NCBI GenBank assembly: GCA_037039925.1
Contig: JAXRKP010000871.1
Location: 77,501 to 141,500 of the forward strand
Direction: 5' to 3'
Source of the DNA: Doris montereyensis
Lineage: Eukaryota > Mollusca > Gastropoda > Nudibranchia > Dorididae
DNA length: 64,000 nucleotides
Shown here in pieces: positions 1-27,338 of the stretch (the stretch's first letter is position 1; the number at the start of each line of letters is the position of its first letter). Under the pieces are notes generated by a model. The model had not been told where the DNA came from and made no database searches. It was given only the letters and a program-made list of their open reading frames with translations. The position numbers and the translations under genes were made by a program.

Positions 1-220
1 AACCCTTCGAAATTTCTCTTCCTTTTTCTTTCAAGACAATATTAAGTAAAAGAATTTTTAAAGATATGCTTTACAAATTTGTCTGTTGTAGTGATTGTCA
101 CGTCACTGAAGAATGAATGACAAGTAATCTAGGTCTTTGGTGAAATTTCCTGATTATGCTGTGACCCCACGTTAAAAGCCTGACATGAACACCATCTATT
201 ATTGTACCTCTTTTCCCCAG
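1..220 (+). other. intron upstream of first SHOC1-like exon
   Basis: AT-rich, with no exon or repeat that I recognise. It ends in a pyrimidine tract and acceptor. Confidence 0.5.
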
Positions 221-17721
<17,501 letters not shown>

Positions 17722-17768
17722 TACAGATCAAGAAGGCAAAGTTTATTTATTTATGTCTACATTATGAA

Positions 17769-17944
17769 GGAAATGACATTAAATAATATTAAACCCCATA
17801 GGAACAAAGATGAGACAAATACAATGAAAAGACAAAAAAAATCGCGGGTGCTGACATAGAGGCCTAAAAAATTTTTTGTCTTTTCCTTGTATTTATCTCT
17901 TCTTTGTTCCTACGGAGGCTTTAATATTATTTATTGTCATTTCC
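17769..17944. repeat. fold-back inverted repeat at the SHOC1 3' end
   Basis: Left arm 17769-17840 (ggaaatgacattaaataata...) and right arm 17872-17944 are inverse copies at roughly 85-90% identity around a ~31 bp spacer. It starts 48 bp after the putative stop codon, so a read-through transcript would form a long hairpin. Probably a fold-back MITE. Confidence 0.85.
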
Positions 17945-18054
17945 TTTATTTTTGACATGCTCCTTGCCTCACTGTGTCTGCATTATGATTAACTTGTAAT
18001 AGTTTTTTTTTATCTTAATGACATAATTTGTCTGATTTTCAGTGCACAATAAGC

Positions 18055-18864
18055 GGGTGTATGACACTTGGAGCACTACTTTTTTTCAAAGGAAACCGCT
18101 ATGTGACATTTGGAGCACTACATTTTTGGCGTTCAGTATCGAATACAAGTCACCCAGTCAGTTTACAACCGATTACTGAATAGTTTTAAAAACGTGAACA
18201 CCTCTCCTCTGACACTCTGTGTTTGTACAGGCTTGAGACTGTCTCATGATATGAGGCCGCATTGAAAATGTTTATTTTATTGGAAATTGTTAAAAACATA
18301 AAAAGGCATGAAGAAGAAATATTCGAGCTTTGTATTTACAGAGTTGTTGAAGGTAGTGAAGTGTGGCATATTGACAATGTTGAATGAGGACAGTGGGGAA
18401 AACGGACTGGCTTATGTACATATGGAGCGGACCTCAGAGAGCTAATGAGAGCATGTGTTTATAAACCACTGTGAACATTTATTATCGTGTATGTTTTATG
18501 AAGTCATTCTGACCGTCAGTAGCTTTTGTTTTTACTTTCAAAACATTTTTTTTTTATAAAAAAATCCAATTACAGCAAAATTTAAAAATTAATACAGTTT
18601 AGAATGTGTAGAGTGGGGAGACTTTTTTTTTTATAAAATCTAAGTCAATATTAGGTGAGTGACAGAGCTTTCACCAACGCAGATGCGAAGTGTATAAATC
18701 GGCCATCGATACTATGGTCAATACTATGTGCTCCAAATGTCATACTGCATTTTTACTTGTTTTTCGTTGGTGTTCCAAATGTCATACTGCATTTTTATTT
18801 AATTTTCAATAGTGCTCCAAATGTCACATTTTAAAAATGTTAGTGCTCCAAATGTCAGATTCCC
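18055..18864. mobile_element. 810 bp TIR transposon with 8 bp target duplications
   Basis: CAATAAGC flanks both ends (18047-18054 and 18865-18872). Termini are GGGTGTATGACACTTGGAGC and the inverse of GGGAATCTGACATTTGGAGC, imperfect TIRs that continue ACTA. The motif TGACATTTGGAGCAC recurs subterminally, twice on the left and about four times inverted on the right. No coding capacity seen. 8 bp duplications fit hAT, P or related superfamilies; the terminus does not let me choose. Confidence 0.85.
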
Positions 18865-18872
18865 CAATAAGC

Positions 18873-19584
18873 ATGGCAGCATAATAACACCAATTCAGTG
18901 TATTTCATTTTATTATGTACTTGTAAGGTGTACAGGGGAGATGGGAAGAGAATATTTCAATGTGCAATCTATCAAATATTAAAAAAGACATGCACCCTGA
19001 AAAGCATCATCAATAGCAAGGCAAAGCAGCTGACATGAACGGCAGCCTTTTACGGTGTCACAATCAGGGGGCAAAAGACAGCTTGGTTTGTGGATTTATT
19101 TGTACCTTGCTGTCAAGGGCTCTCTTCATGTCTTTTCTTAGAAAGCATGTCTTTTGCAACAAATGATTTTCTTTGTTATATTTAATGAATAAGCTTAACT
19201 ACTGATCATAAATGTACTCTGATTTTGATGAGTGATGTATTACGCTTTTTTATTTAAAAAGGTTGTAATTAGATTTTACCATGCAAGTTACGTTCTATGG
19301 AAATGATAAGTACATGAACTTATTTTAAAATCGTGAGCATACTTTTTGACTATTTTATATATCAGATTGAAAATGTAAGTAAAGTAGTGTTTTGCAACAT
19401 ATTTCTATCTTAGATTTTGATGTGACCATCAAACAGTCTCAGCACTGAAATATGAATACTCAACATAGTTCATTCCTTGTCTTTGTTCCGGTGGAATTTA
19501 CCATGACGATTGACGATTAAAGCAGCCAGAGGAAGTGGAAGAGTTGTCGACTTTAAAAAAATATATAAATCATGTGCTTTTACA
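18873..19584. other. intergenic, nothing recognised
   Basis: AT-rich unique-looking sequence between two DNA transposons. No ORF with protein-like composition. Confidence 0.5.
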
Positions 19585-19588
19585 TTAA

Positions 19589-20585
19589 CCCTTACGTTGC
19601 CACCCATTTTACACCAGATGTCTTTGCCATTGCCATGCATTTTGGCTGAAATCCTTGGAAGTGAGTCATATCAGAAAATAAATTCTCATTTTTAAACTAC
19701 AAAAGATATTCAAATGAAACTTTCAGGACATACTAATGATATATTGTGATACAAGAATAACTATTCAAAGTATGCAAATAAGGTCATGTAACCATGGCAG
19801 CCATCTTGGATTTTGATAATTTATGTGTTTTTGGTCATATCTCAGTGAAAATGACAGTTTATGGTCACAAAATACACCATTGTGAAGCCTATTATGGGCT
19901 AATCATGATTTGTGGGTTATATTGTAGTGTGAGGAAGACAGAGAAAAGGAAGTACTGGACAATATGAAGAAAAAATACACAAAATGACACGAAAACAGTA
20001 ATCAAGAATTAAAAAAATTATTTTGCTGAGCTGTCCTGTCTACCTGTCATCTTTTTTTGGGTGTTTTCTGTGGTTGCGTGTCATATACGTCTTTAATTTT
20101 GAAATAATCCCAGTGCCAGGCACTAGCATCAACAGTGCAACGCCCTCCTTTTACTTCTGCTCTTTCCCGAATAACCTCATACTTCGTTGTCACTGTTAGA
20201 GTCAATAAGTTCTTCAACATCTCTATCATGTTCACTGCAACATGGATCATCGCTATCTTCAAATCTAGCCTCGTCAGGATCAGTTTCCCTAGCAGTGCAT
20301 AATCTGTTCATCGTCGAAATCCACGATTTCGAGGTTGCCGGTGTAAACAAGTTGAAAAAATAGGTAAAATCCGGGTCAAATCGGCAAATTTTGAATGGAA
20401 AAAAATCATGCAGTAGCAGCAGTCTATTACGATGGACGGGAAACTATTCTGCATGACAATTTGCTTTGTTTTATTTTATATTCAGTCTTTTTAGTGTAGC
20501 TGGTCAAGTTTTGAACACTGTCGAAATCGGCAATACGAATGACAACTGGAAGTTTCGACTATAGTCGAACTCAGCAGTGTAAGGG
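19589..20585 (-). mobile_element. TTAA-flanked piggyBac-like remnant
   Basis: TTAA at 19585-19588 and 20586-20589, with termini CCCTTACGTTGC and the inverse of CCCTTACACTGC (two mismatches in 12). On the minus strand a short frame reads DPDEARFEDSDDPCCSEHDR then DVEELIDSNSDNEV before a stop. Such an acidic DSD-rich stretch is typical of piggyBac transposase N-termini. The catalytic part is missing. Confidence 0.72.
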
Positions 20586-20779
20586 TTAAGAGATAGCCTT
20601 GGGTCACTGTTTGAACTGTTTTAATGCCTTATTTTATACATATCAATTTGAATAGCATCTTTTTTTTCTTCAAATTTAAGGAAAAAAATCTATTAAGAAA
20701 CAAAATATGCAACTCATACTAATTTTTTTTATGTTAATAAGCATATTCATACTGTTATATTACTGAGTGATATGCTATA

Positions 20780-21045
20780 CACTCATTACACGGCCTCCCA
20801 TTATACCGCCATTCTCACTTACTTACTTCTAGCTTTCCACCTTTGTATGGATCTGACAATATACAAAAACAATGGAATAACTCATTATACCGCCATCTGC
20901 CAATGATTTGGCATTAACATTTCTATTTTTATTTTACTATTGTAAAATACAGCTTGTTATATGCATTATCATCCCCTTCCCGAAATGATGTAAGCTGGTA
21001 GAATCTAGTTTGGCATGGTCACACATGTGCTCACACAACATCAGG
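20780..21045. repeat. Tigger/pogo-like dispersed repeat, copy A
   Basis: cattataccgccattctcac, acctttgtatggatctgaca and gtagaatctagtttgg recur in the same order at 42590-42845. The repeated 'tataccgcca' motif resembles ends of pogo/Tigger elements. No coding remains. Confidence 0.6.
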
Positions 21046-21054
21046 GCTATGCAT

Positions 21055-21240
21055 GTCTTCATCCTCTCCAAAAAACTCTGTTGAGGACCTTCCCTGGCAC
21101 TGACAGGAGCTTAACCCCTCTATAATTAGTGCAGTTGGTAAGATCTCATTTCTTTGGCAACTTGCCCACGATGCCTTCCTTCCACTCAGCTGGTATTCAA
21201 TTTACAACCACTATTGAGATCAATGCCAGCAAGATAAATC
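21055..21240 (-). mobile_element. LINE reverse-transcriptase fragment, third family
   Basis: The minus-strand frame reads IPAEWKEGIVGKLPKK, a stop, then DLTNCTNYRGVKLLSVPGKV and LNRVF. This matches the RT segment of RTE-like elements (WxxGxxxxLPKKGDL...NYRGIxLLSVPGK). Broken by a stop and a frame change; no boundaries found. Confidence 0.68.
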
Positions 21241-22379
21241 TGAGGCAAAGAAGGACCTATACGTCAGGATAAGAGAAAAATGTATCTAGAGAACAATGTA
21301 TCGACACAATATTTTCTTTCATTCGATAATCTTGACTTTTTCAAATTGTATTATTTTGGTGAACATTTCCTGTTTTTTTCATCTCCAGAGTAAGATACAA
21401 ATGACTGATTTATAAAATATTAATAACTCATAATAAGCACTTCAATTTGATAACATTATTTAAGAAACGAATGTAGGGGATAAAGATGTTTAAAGCCTAC
21501 CCAGACAGTGAAGTTTGTTGGCAAATGGCCTGTGTATGAAATTCATAGGTTTTTATTACAAAAACTTTCACTATTTCAAACTTCAAAATACTTTCTAAGA
21601 AGCCTTTTTTGCACTAATCTTCCCATTACCAGCTGTTTTAGGCCTTTATATCTTCTCAATACCGCCTGTTTAGTGTCTGTTTAGGGAAATCTTTTTAACA
21701 AATCAATGATTTGATGAAAGGCAAAATTTTCGGATTGTATCCGATAATGGATGGGTAAGTTGTCAACATGTGTGCACCCAACAGGTTGGTCATGTGATCA
21801 TAGCGGCCATATTGTATTTCTAAACTATAAATAGAAAATACAAGAGTATGTTAGGAAAAAAGAGCTGTAATTTTTTGGGAAACAAAAGCAAAATTCCGAA
21901 AAAGGTCTGATTTGTAAGAGAAAAGAATTACTCACAACATCCACTGTTTATTTTAGATATCCAATAAAATTTGTAAAACGTTATGATAAAAAGTGTAAGA
22001 CCAATTTTTTTGTGTGTTTCACCCATTGACATTATTGACAAAAGAAAAGAAGGAATTACATACAAAACTGTTTCTGGTTGCCTCAAGTTTTTGAATTTGT
22101 TCAACATTTCTCTTTTGTGCTGTCTTTTAGTGATCTTTTACTTCTCTAAATTGTTGAAAATGGTTATTTTGGAGTTGATGGGGGTCCTGATTACCTTGGG
22201 GTTGCTTCTCATCAACTCTCCTCCTTTTATCACGTCGAGTATCACATAATAAAAATAACTTAAAATGATAATCAGCGTGTAGATATATTCTTTGTTTGTT
22301 GTGTGAAGGGTTATACCCCAACGTCACATGTTGTGTTTGTTTTGCTTGGTAAAGTTGTCACTTGTTTGTTGTCATTTTT
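21241..22379. other. intergenic, nothing firmly recognised
   Basis: AT-rich. Small frames at 21983-22249 (+) and 22127-22327 (-) oppose one another and match nothing I know. Confidence 0.45.
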
Positions 22380-22545
22380 TGTTTTTTTACTTCTGGTCTA
22401 CTACTACTATCACTTTCAGTATCCTTGTGGCCTTTTCAAATTATAATCGTCCGCATCACTTGCATACTCTACTGCCAAATCTGAATCATCAATAAATGGG
22501 TGCTCTGGGTTTTCATTTTCATCTCCCATTGTGGACATTGTATAC
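22380..22545 (-). pseudogene. acidic transposase-like N-terminal fragment
   Basis: Minus-strand frame MGDENENPEHPFIDDSDLAV then EYASDADDYNLK stops soon after. The acidic Asp/Glu/Ser pattern resembles the piggyBac-type N-terminus at 20240-20310. I found no convincing matching TTAA termini around it. Confidence 0.3.
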
Positions 22546-23194
22546 AAATTTTTAAAAGTCCCTTCAAGGCAGTTAGGGTGTCCACATAGAAGATGTCAAA
22601 TGCTGATAGCTATAGGAATTGTGTTACTCAATGGCAATTGATCCCCATATAGAACGCTTGCTACCGACCTTGCTAAGACTAAGAGTAAGAGCTGATAAGT
22701 TGTGGCAGTTTTGTAGGAATGACTCTTTAACTCCTATAGCGCTGATACGACCGTTGGCACAGGTGTTTTGAACACTGTTCACCAACAGATGACACGCGAG
22801 ACCAGATGTGTGATGTCACAGCACTGAACTAGACAATTTTAAAAAATGCAAATATCTTCACGCGTGGCCGCACAAAAAAAAAAGATTAATTTTCAAAACA
22901 AGTGACCTTCTATACTATATAAGGTCGAGATCTGAGAGATTGATGTTTAAAAATAATATATAAAAAAAAAAAAAGAATAATTTCCATTTGTCATACCTTT
23001 TCATGACTGATTATAAATCTGTCTCTTTCTCTCTCTATTTTTCTCGCTTTATCTCTGTGTGTGTCTCTCACTCTCTCGCACTGTTTCTCTGTCTGTGTTG
23101 CCTGTCTCTTTCTCTCTCGAGCAATCGGATGAGCTTTTTTTTTTTAAGTAGAGACATCCTATGAATTGATAAGCACTTTTCTTCTGTTTTAACC
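22546..23194. repeat. low-complexity intergenic stretch
   Basis: A poly-A-containing segment followed at 23020-23122 by TC/TCTG-rich simple sequence. No gene. Confidence 0.6.
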
Positions 23195-23515
23195 GGTAAG
23201 CTAGGCTTCATCCAGCATTCTCTCTGTGGCTGCCCTTGCAGCACATAGAATAGAGCCGGAGTTTATCCTGGTTTCAATAGCACGAAGTGGAACAGGTGAT
23301 AATATTCACCTCCTAGACAGGACACTAGTCTTGACGCAGGTTTTTGATCCCAAGTTAGTGCTTGCACCCATTTTCACCTGAGTTGAGTGGGGAAAATGAG
23401 TGTTAATTGTTTTCCCATGGAACACAAAGAACCTAGCTTTGCCATGATTCGAACCCAGGACTTCAATATCCCCAATTTGGCAGCCTACCTACTCACGCTG
23501 GCGCCACAGGGACAT
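23195..23515 (-). repeat. tRNA-derived SINE, minus orientation
   Basis: On the minus strand: head GGCGCCAGCGTGAGTAGGTA (A-box-like), then GGGTTCGAATCATGGC (B box), then a body with tgggtgcaagcactaacttg that resembles the SINE at 2358. About 320 bp. Confidence 0.75.
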
Positions 23516-23519
23516 TGTA

Positions 23520-25081
23520 GAAGATGTAAATAAATCAATAACTCGATAAAAACGGGCTGCTAAGTGGAAAAGTAATACTAATAGAGAGAAAGGGATATCG
23601 AAAGCAGAAATGGGAGGTTAGGCCTATGACTATGGGGTCTTGTCCTCAAGCCAACTAAAATAAACAAAACTCAAAACAATAATTAACAACTAACAAAATA
23701 AGAGCATTTCCAAAAACAAATAGCAATGCAAATAATGGATTGTGATCCTTGATTATCTCAAAATGCACCTTCGACAATATGTATGATTCTTTATCACCTA
23801 CAGACCGTGCATAGTACCATTACACAATGCAGAATTTCAAATTTCGTCAAAATTGGTCATGAATATACTATAGCAGTAGCAGAAATTTGATGACTGTCGA
23901 AAATGGGATGTAAAGTGTGAACTTTTATAACCAATGGGATCTTACAAAATTTATTTTAAAGAAGGCTTAAAGACCAAGTCCAAGAAATCTGACCAAAACT
24001 TAAACCATAAATCAAAATAACCCAAAAAGAAAGCAAACAAACAAACTACAAAAAATTTATTTCAAATCATTTACATTATGTAATAGGAAACAAAGGCATG
24101 TAGACAAAATTATTAAGATTCATTGGAAAAATTATCAAACGTAGTCGTCTATGAAAGTTATGTAATTTCTGATGCTTTAATATGACAATGACAGTTATTT
24201 CACTTCCTCAGCCAGACATGCAGTTCACGCAAAATGTATGTAAACTATTTATATTTACAGGACAATAATGTATCACTATCCATAAACAAACATCGAATGG
24301 AGACACCCAGTGCGTTGACTTTGTTTTTTGTTAATGATTTGTTTAAAAGCTGTTTTATGTAGCTGTCAACTTGTTTCTTCTCAAATCCCTTAAATTGTAC
24401 TTAAATTCTTTTAAGATTATAGCATAAGGGAGTTGAGCGCATCTTAACAGTTCTTCTGAAAAAGTAGATCATTAAGGGTTTTGCTGCATAATAATAATTA
24501 AGGCTGTCAAAACCTTTATAAAAATAAAGTAATGAAATAAAATAAACTGAAAAGAAATATCTCAAAACTCAAATTTAAAATAAAGACACATGATTTTCCC
24601 TAACTACATCGACAAAACTTTGTAAAAAAATCTTTGACTCTTTAATTGCTTTAATTAAATGATTTAACAAATAGGATAATTGAAGGCAAGAGTGCACATA
24701 GGATAAAGAAAAGGCTATAATAACATAACTATTGTTGAAGTTAAGGATTGCATTGCATTATTGTAAATGCAGAAATAGTTTGACACTCATTTGCTATTGA
24801 AAATATTTGGTGTGAACAAGGTGCATTGTTTTCATACTAAATGCTGCGATTTCTCATTCTTATATTTCTCCTTCACCATTTACTCACCCTACATCAATTT
24901 TTACTTGTGTATATCACATATCTCTCTTGTATTATCACCAATTAGTTACTATTCACAACGCCAACCACTAAATTGCACAACATGGTGGAATGTGATCCTA
25001 CATCAGCCATCATTTCCCAAACCCTTATACTTTTTGTCTTTCCATTGGACAGTAAGACATACTGATGATGATTATAATTAT
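23520..25081. other. intergenic, nothing recognised
   Basis: AT-rich. The ORF at 24791-25171 is Phe/Cys/Ser-rich low-complexity translation running into the poly-T end of the next element; I do not consider it a gene. Confidence 0.5.
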
Positions 25082-25097
25082 TCCTTTGATAGTTGTT

Positions 25098-26791
25098 TTT
25101 TGTTTTGTTTTTTTTGTTGTTGTTTGTTTGTTTGTTTGTTTTTTTTGTGTGTGTGTGTTACATTTGATTGAAATTTCATCAAAACATCAAGTGAAGGCAT
25201 TATTTCAGATATTCAAGTATTTAAGGTGAAAATAGATACAATAATTCTTGAAACATCATCAATGCATCTCTATCAAAGTCGAACTTGCTTTGAATGAATA
25301 CATTCACAAATATGCAAATAAAGGGCAAACAGCAATGACATCCAAGTGAGGAATCAGCAATCAAACCATGGCAAATTGGTAATCATCTGAGAATTACAAA
25401 ACATTATTAAGAAAATGTTAACATGAAAAGGTATGCATATTATTGGCTATACAAGTCATGGGTTCCAGAACTTGTTTCGTCTCTGTCTTGCTTTCTATAG
25501 ATTATAGATGCAATGTTTTGAAGATCAAGCTTTTAAGATGGGGTAGCAATGTCTGAATGTTGTGCACGTGGTCTCCATAGTCGCAGTCTTCCATAATCCG
25601 GATCGTCTGGTCTTGCCAATTAAGCAGATGTCGTTGTCGCATTTTTCGCATATGAGCTGTCGTCTTCGCTGTTCTTGACGATGAAGTTTCTTATCCTTTG
25701 GTTGGTAACGCAATATTCAATAATGAGATCATCAGTCTCTGCAAGAATAACACGTGTCGTTTGAAATGTGTCTAACACGAGCTTTAAAATGTCCTTGTTG
25801 CGATCTGGCTGTGTAAAATGCCTCCCTGTGTCTTTCGTGATTTTGAAGATCTGGACGCTTATTTTATCACAGTGAAGTTGCTTGATCATGTCAGCAAAGC
25901 GTGTGTGATTACTGTTACCACCTTGTTGGTTTTCCATGGATGAGTTTTCCTCACTTGTGGGAGAGCTTTCTTTGTCATATTCGGTCTCACTGTCTGACGT
26001 GATAGATGTGTCAGAAATGTGTAGATCTATCTTCTTCTCGGTGTGTTTCGTATCTGTCGCTGTGTTGTCTAGGTTGTCGTCTAGGTTGTTTGATTCACTG
26101 ATTGTATTTCCGACCATAGACGTGTCGTCAAGGGGCGATGTTGCGGTTGACACGCTGAATAAATGGATAGCACTGTTCTTACACTGGATTGAGTCCGTAT
26201 TGTTGTTGTTTGTTTGTTGAATGTCAGAAGGTCCATTTTCTTTGTTTTCAATAAAATCTGTGCTCGTAGATGTGTCGTCAAGGAGCGATGTTACGGCTGA
26301 CACGCTGAATAAATGGATAGCACTGTCGTTACTCTGGATTAAGGCCGTACTGTTGTTGTTTGTTTGTTGAATGTCAGCACTTCGAATTTCTTTATTTTCA
26401 ATAAAGTCCATGTTCGTAGATGTTGTTTCTGTCTTCGTTGCTACTCTTATATGGTGTTGTTGTTTTCTAAAGTTGTCTCGTCTTACTTGGCTCGGCGACT
26501 TCCGTCTGAAGCTGGCAGGAGTTGAATGATGACCCGTCGACACACTCATGTCGGCCATCTCCATGCCATCAAATCGAAGGACGAGGGTAGTGCGCTCTTT
26601 ATTTCCAGCTCTTGAAGGAGGAGAGGTGAGATTCCTCTAAAATGCTGTTGATGAGACATTCCAGCATCGTCGGAAGTCCGCTAACTGGCATATTGATGTC
26701 GTTCAACCTCAAAATAAACTTGAAATCATAAAAAGGGCGAGAGCTCGCGAAACCACGTCTGTCCTGCTCGGTAACCAAACCAGAAATCCTG
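25098..26791 (-). mobile_element. retroposed 1.7 kb unit with a single gag-like ORF
   Basis: A perfect 16 bp direct repeat TCCTTTGATAGTTGTT lies at 25082-25097 and 26792-26807. The left end of the insert is T-rich (poly-A-like tail on the minus strand, aaac/aac variants), the right end is the 5' end. This is the signature of target-primed reverse transcription. The insert holds one ORF (25620-26564) and no reverse transcriptase. Confidence 0.85.
25620..26564 (-). CDS. gag/ORF1-like protein of the retroposed unit (314 aa)
   Basis: Opens near MEMADMSVSTGHHSTPASFR and contains FRRKSPSQVRRDNFRKQQHH, a basic (K/R)SPSQxxRD motif that I associate with invertebrate retroelement ORF1/gag-like proteins. 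The middle is Ser/Thr/Asn/Asp-rich and holds two tandem ~50-residue repeats (DFIENKE...DIQQTNNN...SAIHLFSVS...LDDTS). The end (DKISVQIFKITKDTGRHFTQ, then LILDTF-like helices) is folded-looking. Upstream, MPVSGLPTMLECLINSILEE lies in another frame and RTTLVLRFDG in this one, so the original protein began earlier and a small frame break separates them. A short Cys-rich frame continues past 25620. Function unknown. Confidence 0.6.
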   Translation of the reverse strand: MEMADMSVSTGHHSTPASFRRKSPSQVRRDNFRKQQHHIRVATKTETTSTNMDFIENKEIRSADIQQTNNNSTALIQSNDSAIHLFSVSAVTSLLDDTSTSTDFIENKENGPSDIQQTNNNNTDSIQCKNSAIHLFSVSTATSPLDDTSMVGNTISESNNLDDNLDNTATDTKHTEKKIDLHISDTSITSDSETEYDKESSPTSEENSSMENQQGGNSNHTRFADMIKQLHCDKISVQIFKITKDTGRHFTQPDRNKDILKLVLDTFQTTRVILAETDDLIIEYCVTNQRIRNFIVKNSEDDSSYAKNATTTSA

Positions 26792-26807
26792 TCCTTTGAT
26801 AGTTGTT

Positions 26808-27325
26808 AAGAGTAAGAGTATCTTCATCTGTTCACTATCTGTGAATTATTTTTACTTACTTATTTGTTTGTTATTTTGGTGTATTTTTTTGCACAATTTA
26901 TATAACGATCTTGCATGTGCCTCAAAAAGTATGTTAAACTAAACAAGAAGACAACAAATACTGATCATTTTTAAGCTTATACAATATTATCTCTTTCTTC
27001 CCATGATTCTTTTGAAAATTGATTTGACATTTCTTGAAAACCATTAGACTGAAATAAAATTATTAATATTTGAATCAACCAAATGATGAATTAAAGTATA
27101 CATTCATTTGTCGATATTTTTGTTATTCAAATATGTATTATATAAGTTTACCAAGACCAGATGTTTACAGATTTGCAATTGTGTGTCTTTATAAGTTTCC
27201 ATTGATGATATGGCTTTAGTTAAAACCAAAAATTGCCAATATCTAGTCATAAAAATACACATTTTCAAATTTGCTCTATTGTGCACAAGTGGCAAAAAGT
27301 GTAACTTCTATTAATAAATGTAATA
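26808..27325. other. intergenic, nothing recognised
   Basis: AT-rich unique sequence between the retroposed unit and RTE copy 2. Confidence 0.5.
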
Positions 27326-27338
27326 AATTACTGCAGAA

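Noticed and set aside
21490..22730. A further TTAA element around the acidic relic at 22380-22545
   Set aside because: TTAA occurs at both sides but the adjoining sequences do not form a convincing inverted repeat.
24791..25171. 126 aa + strand ORF
   Set aside because: Phe/Cys/Ser-rich translation of AT-rich DNA running into the T-rich end of a retroposed unit; no domain or splice context.
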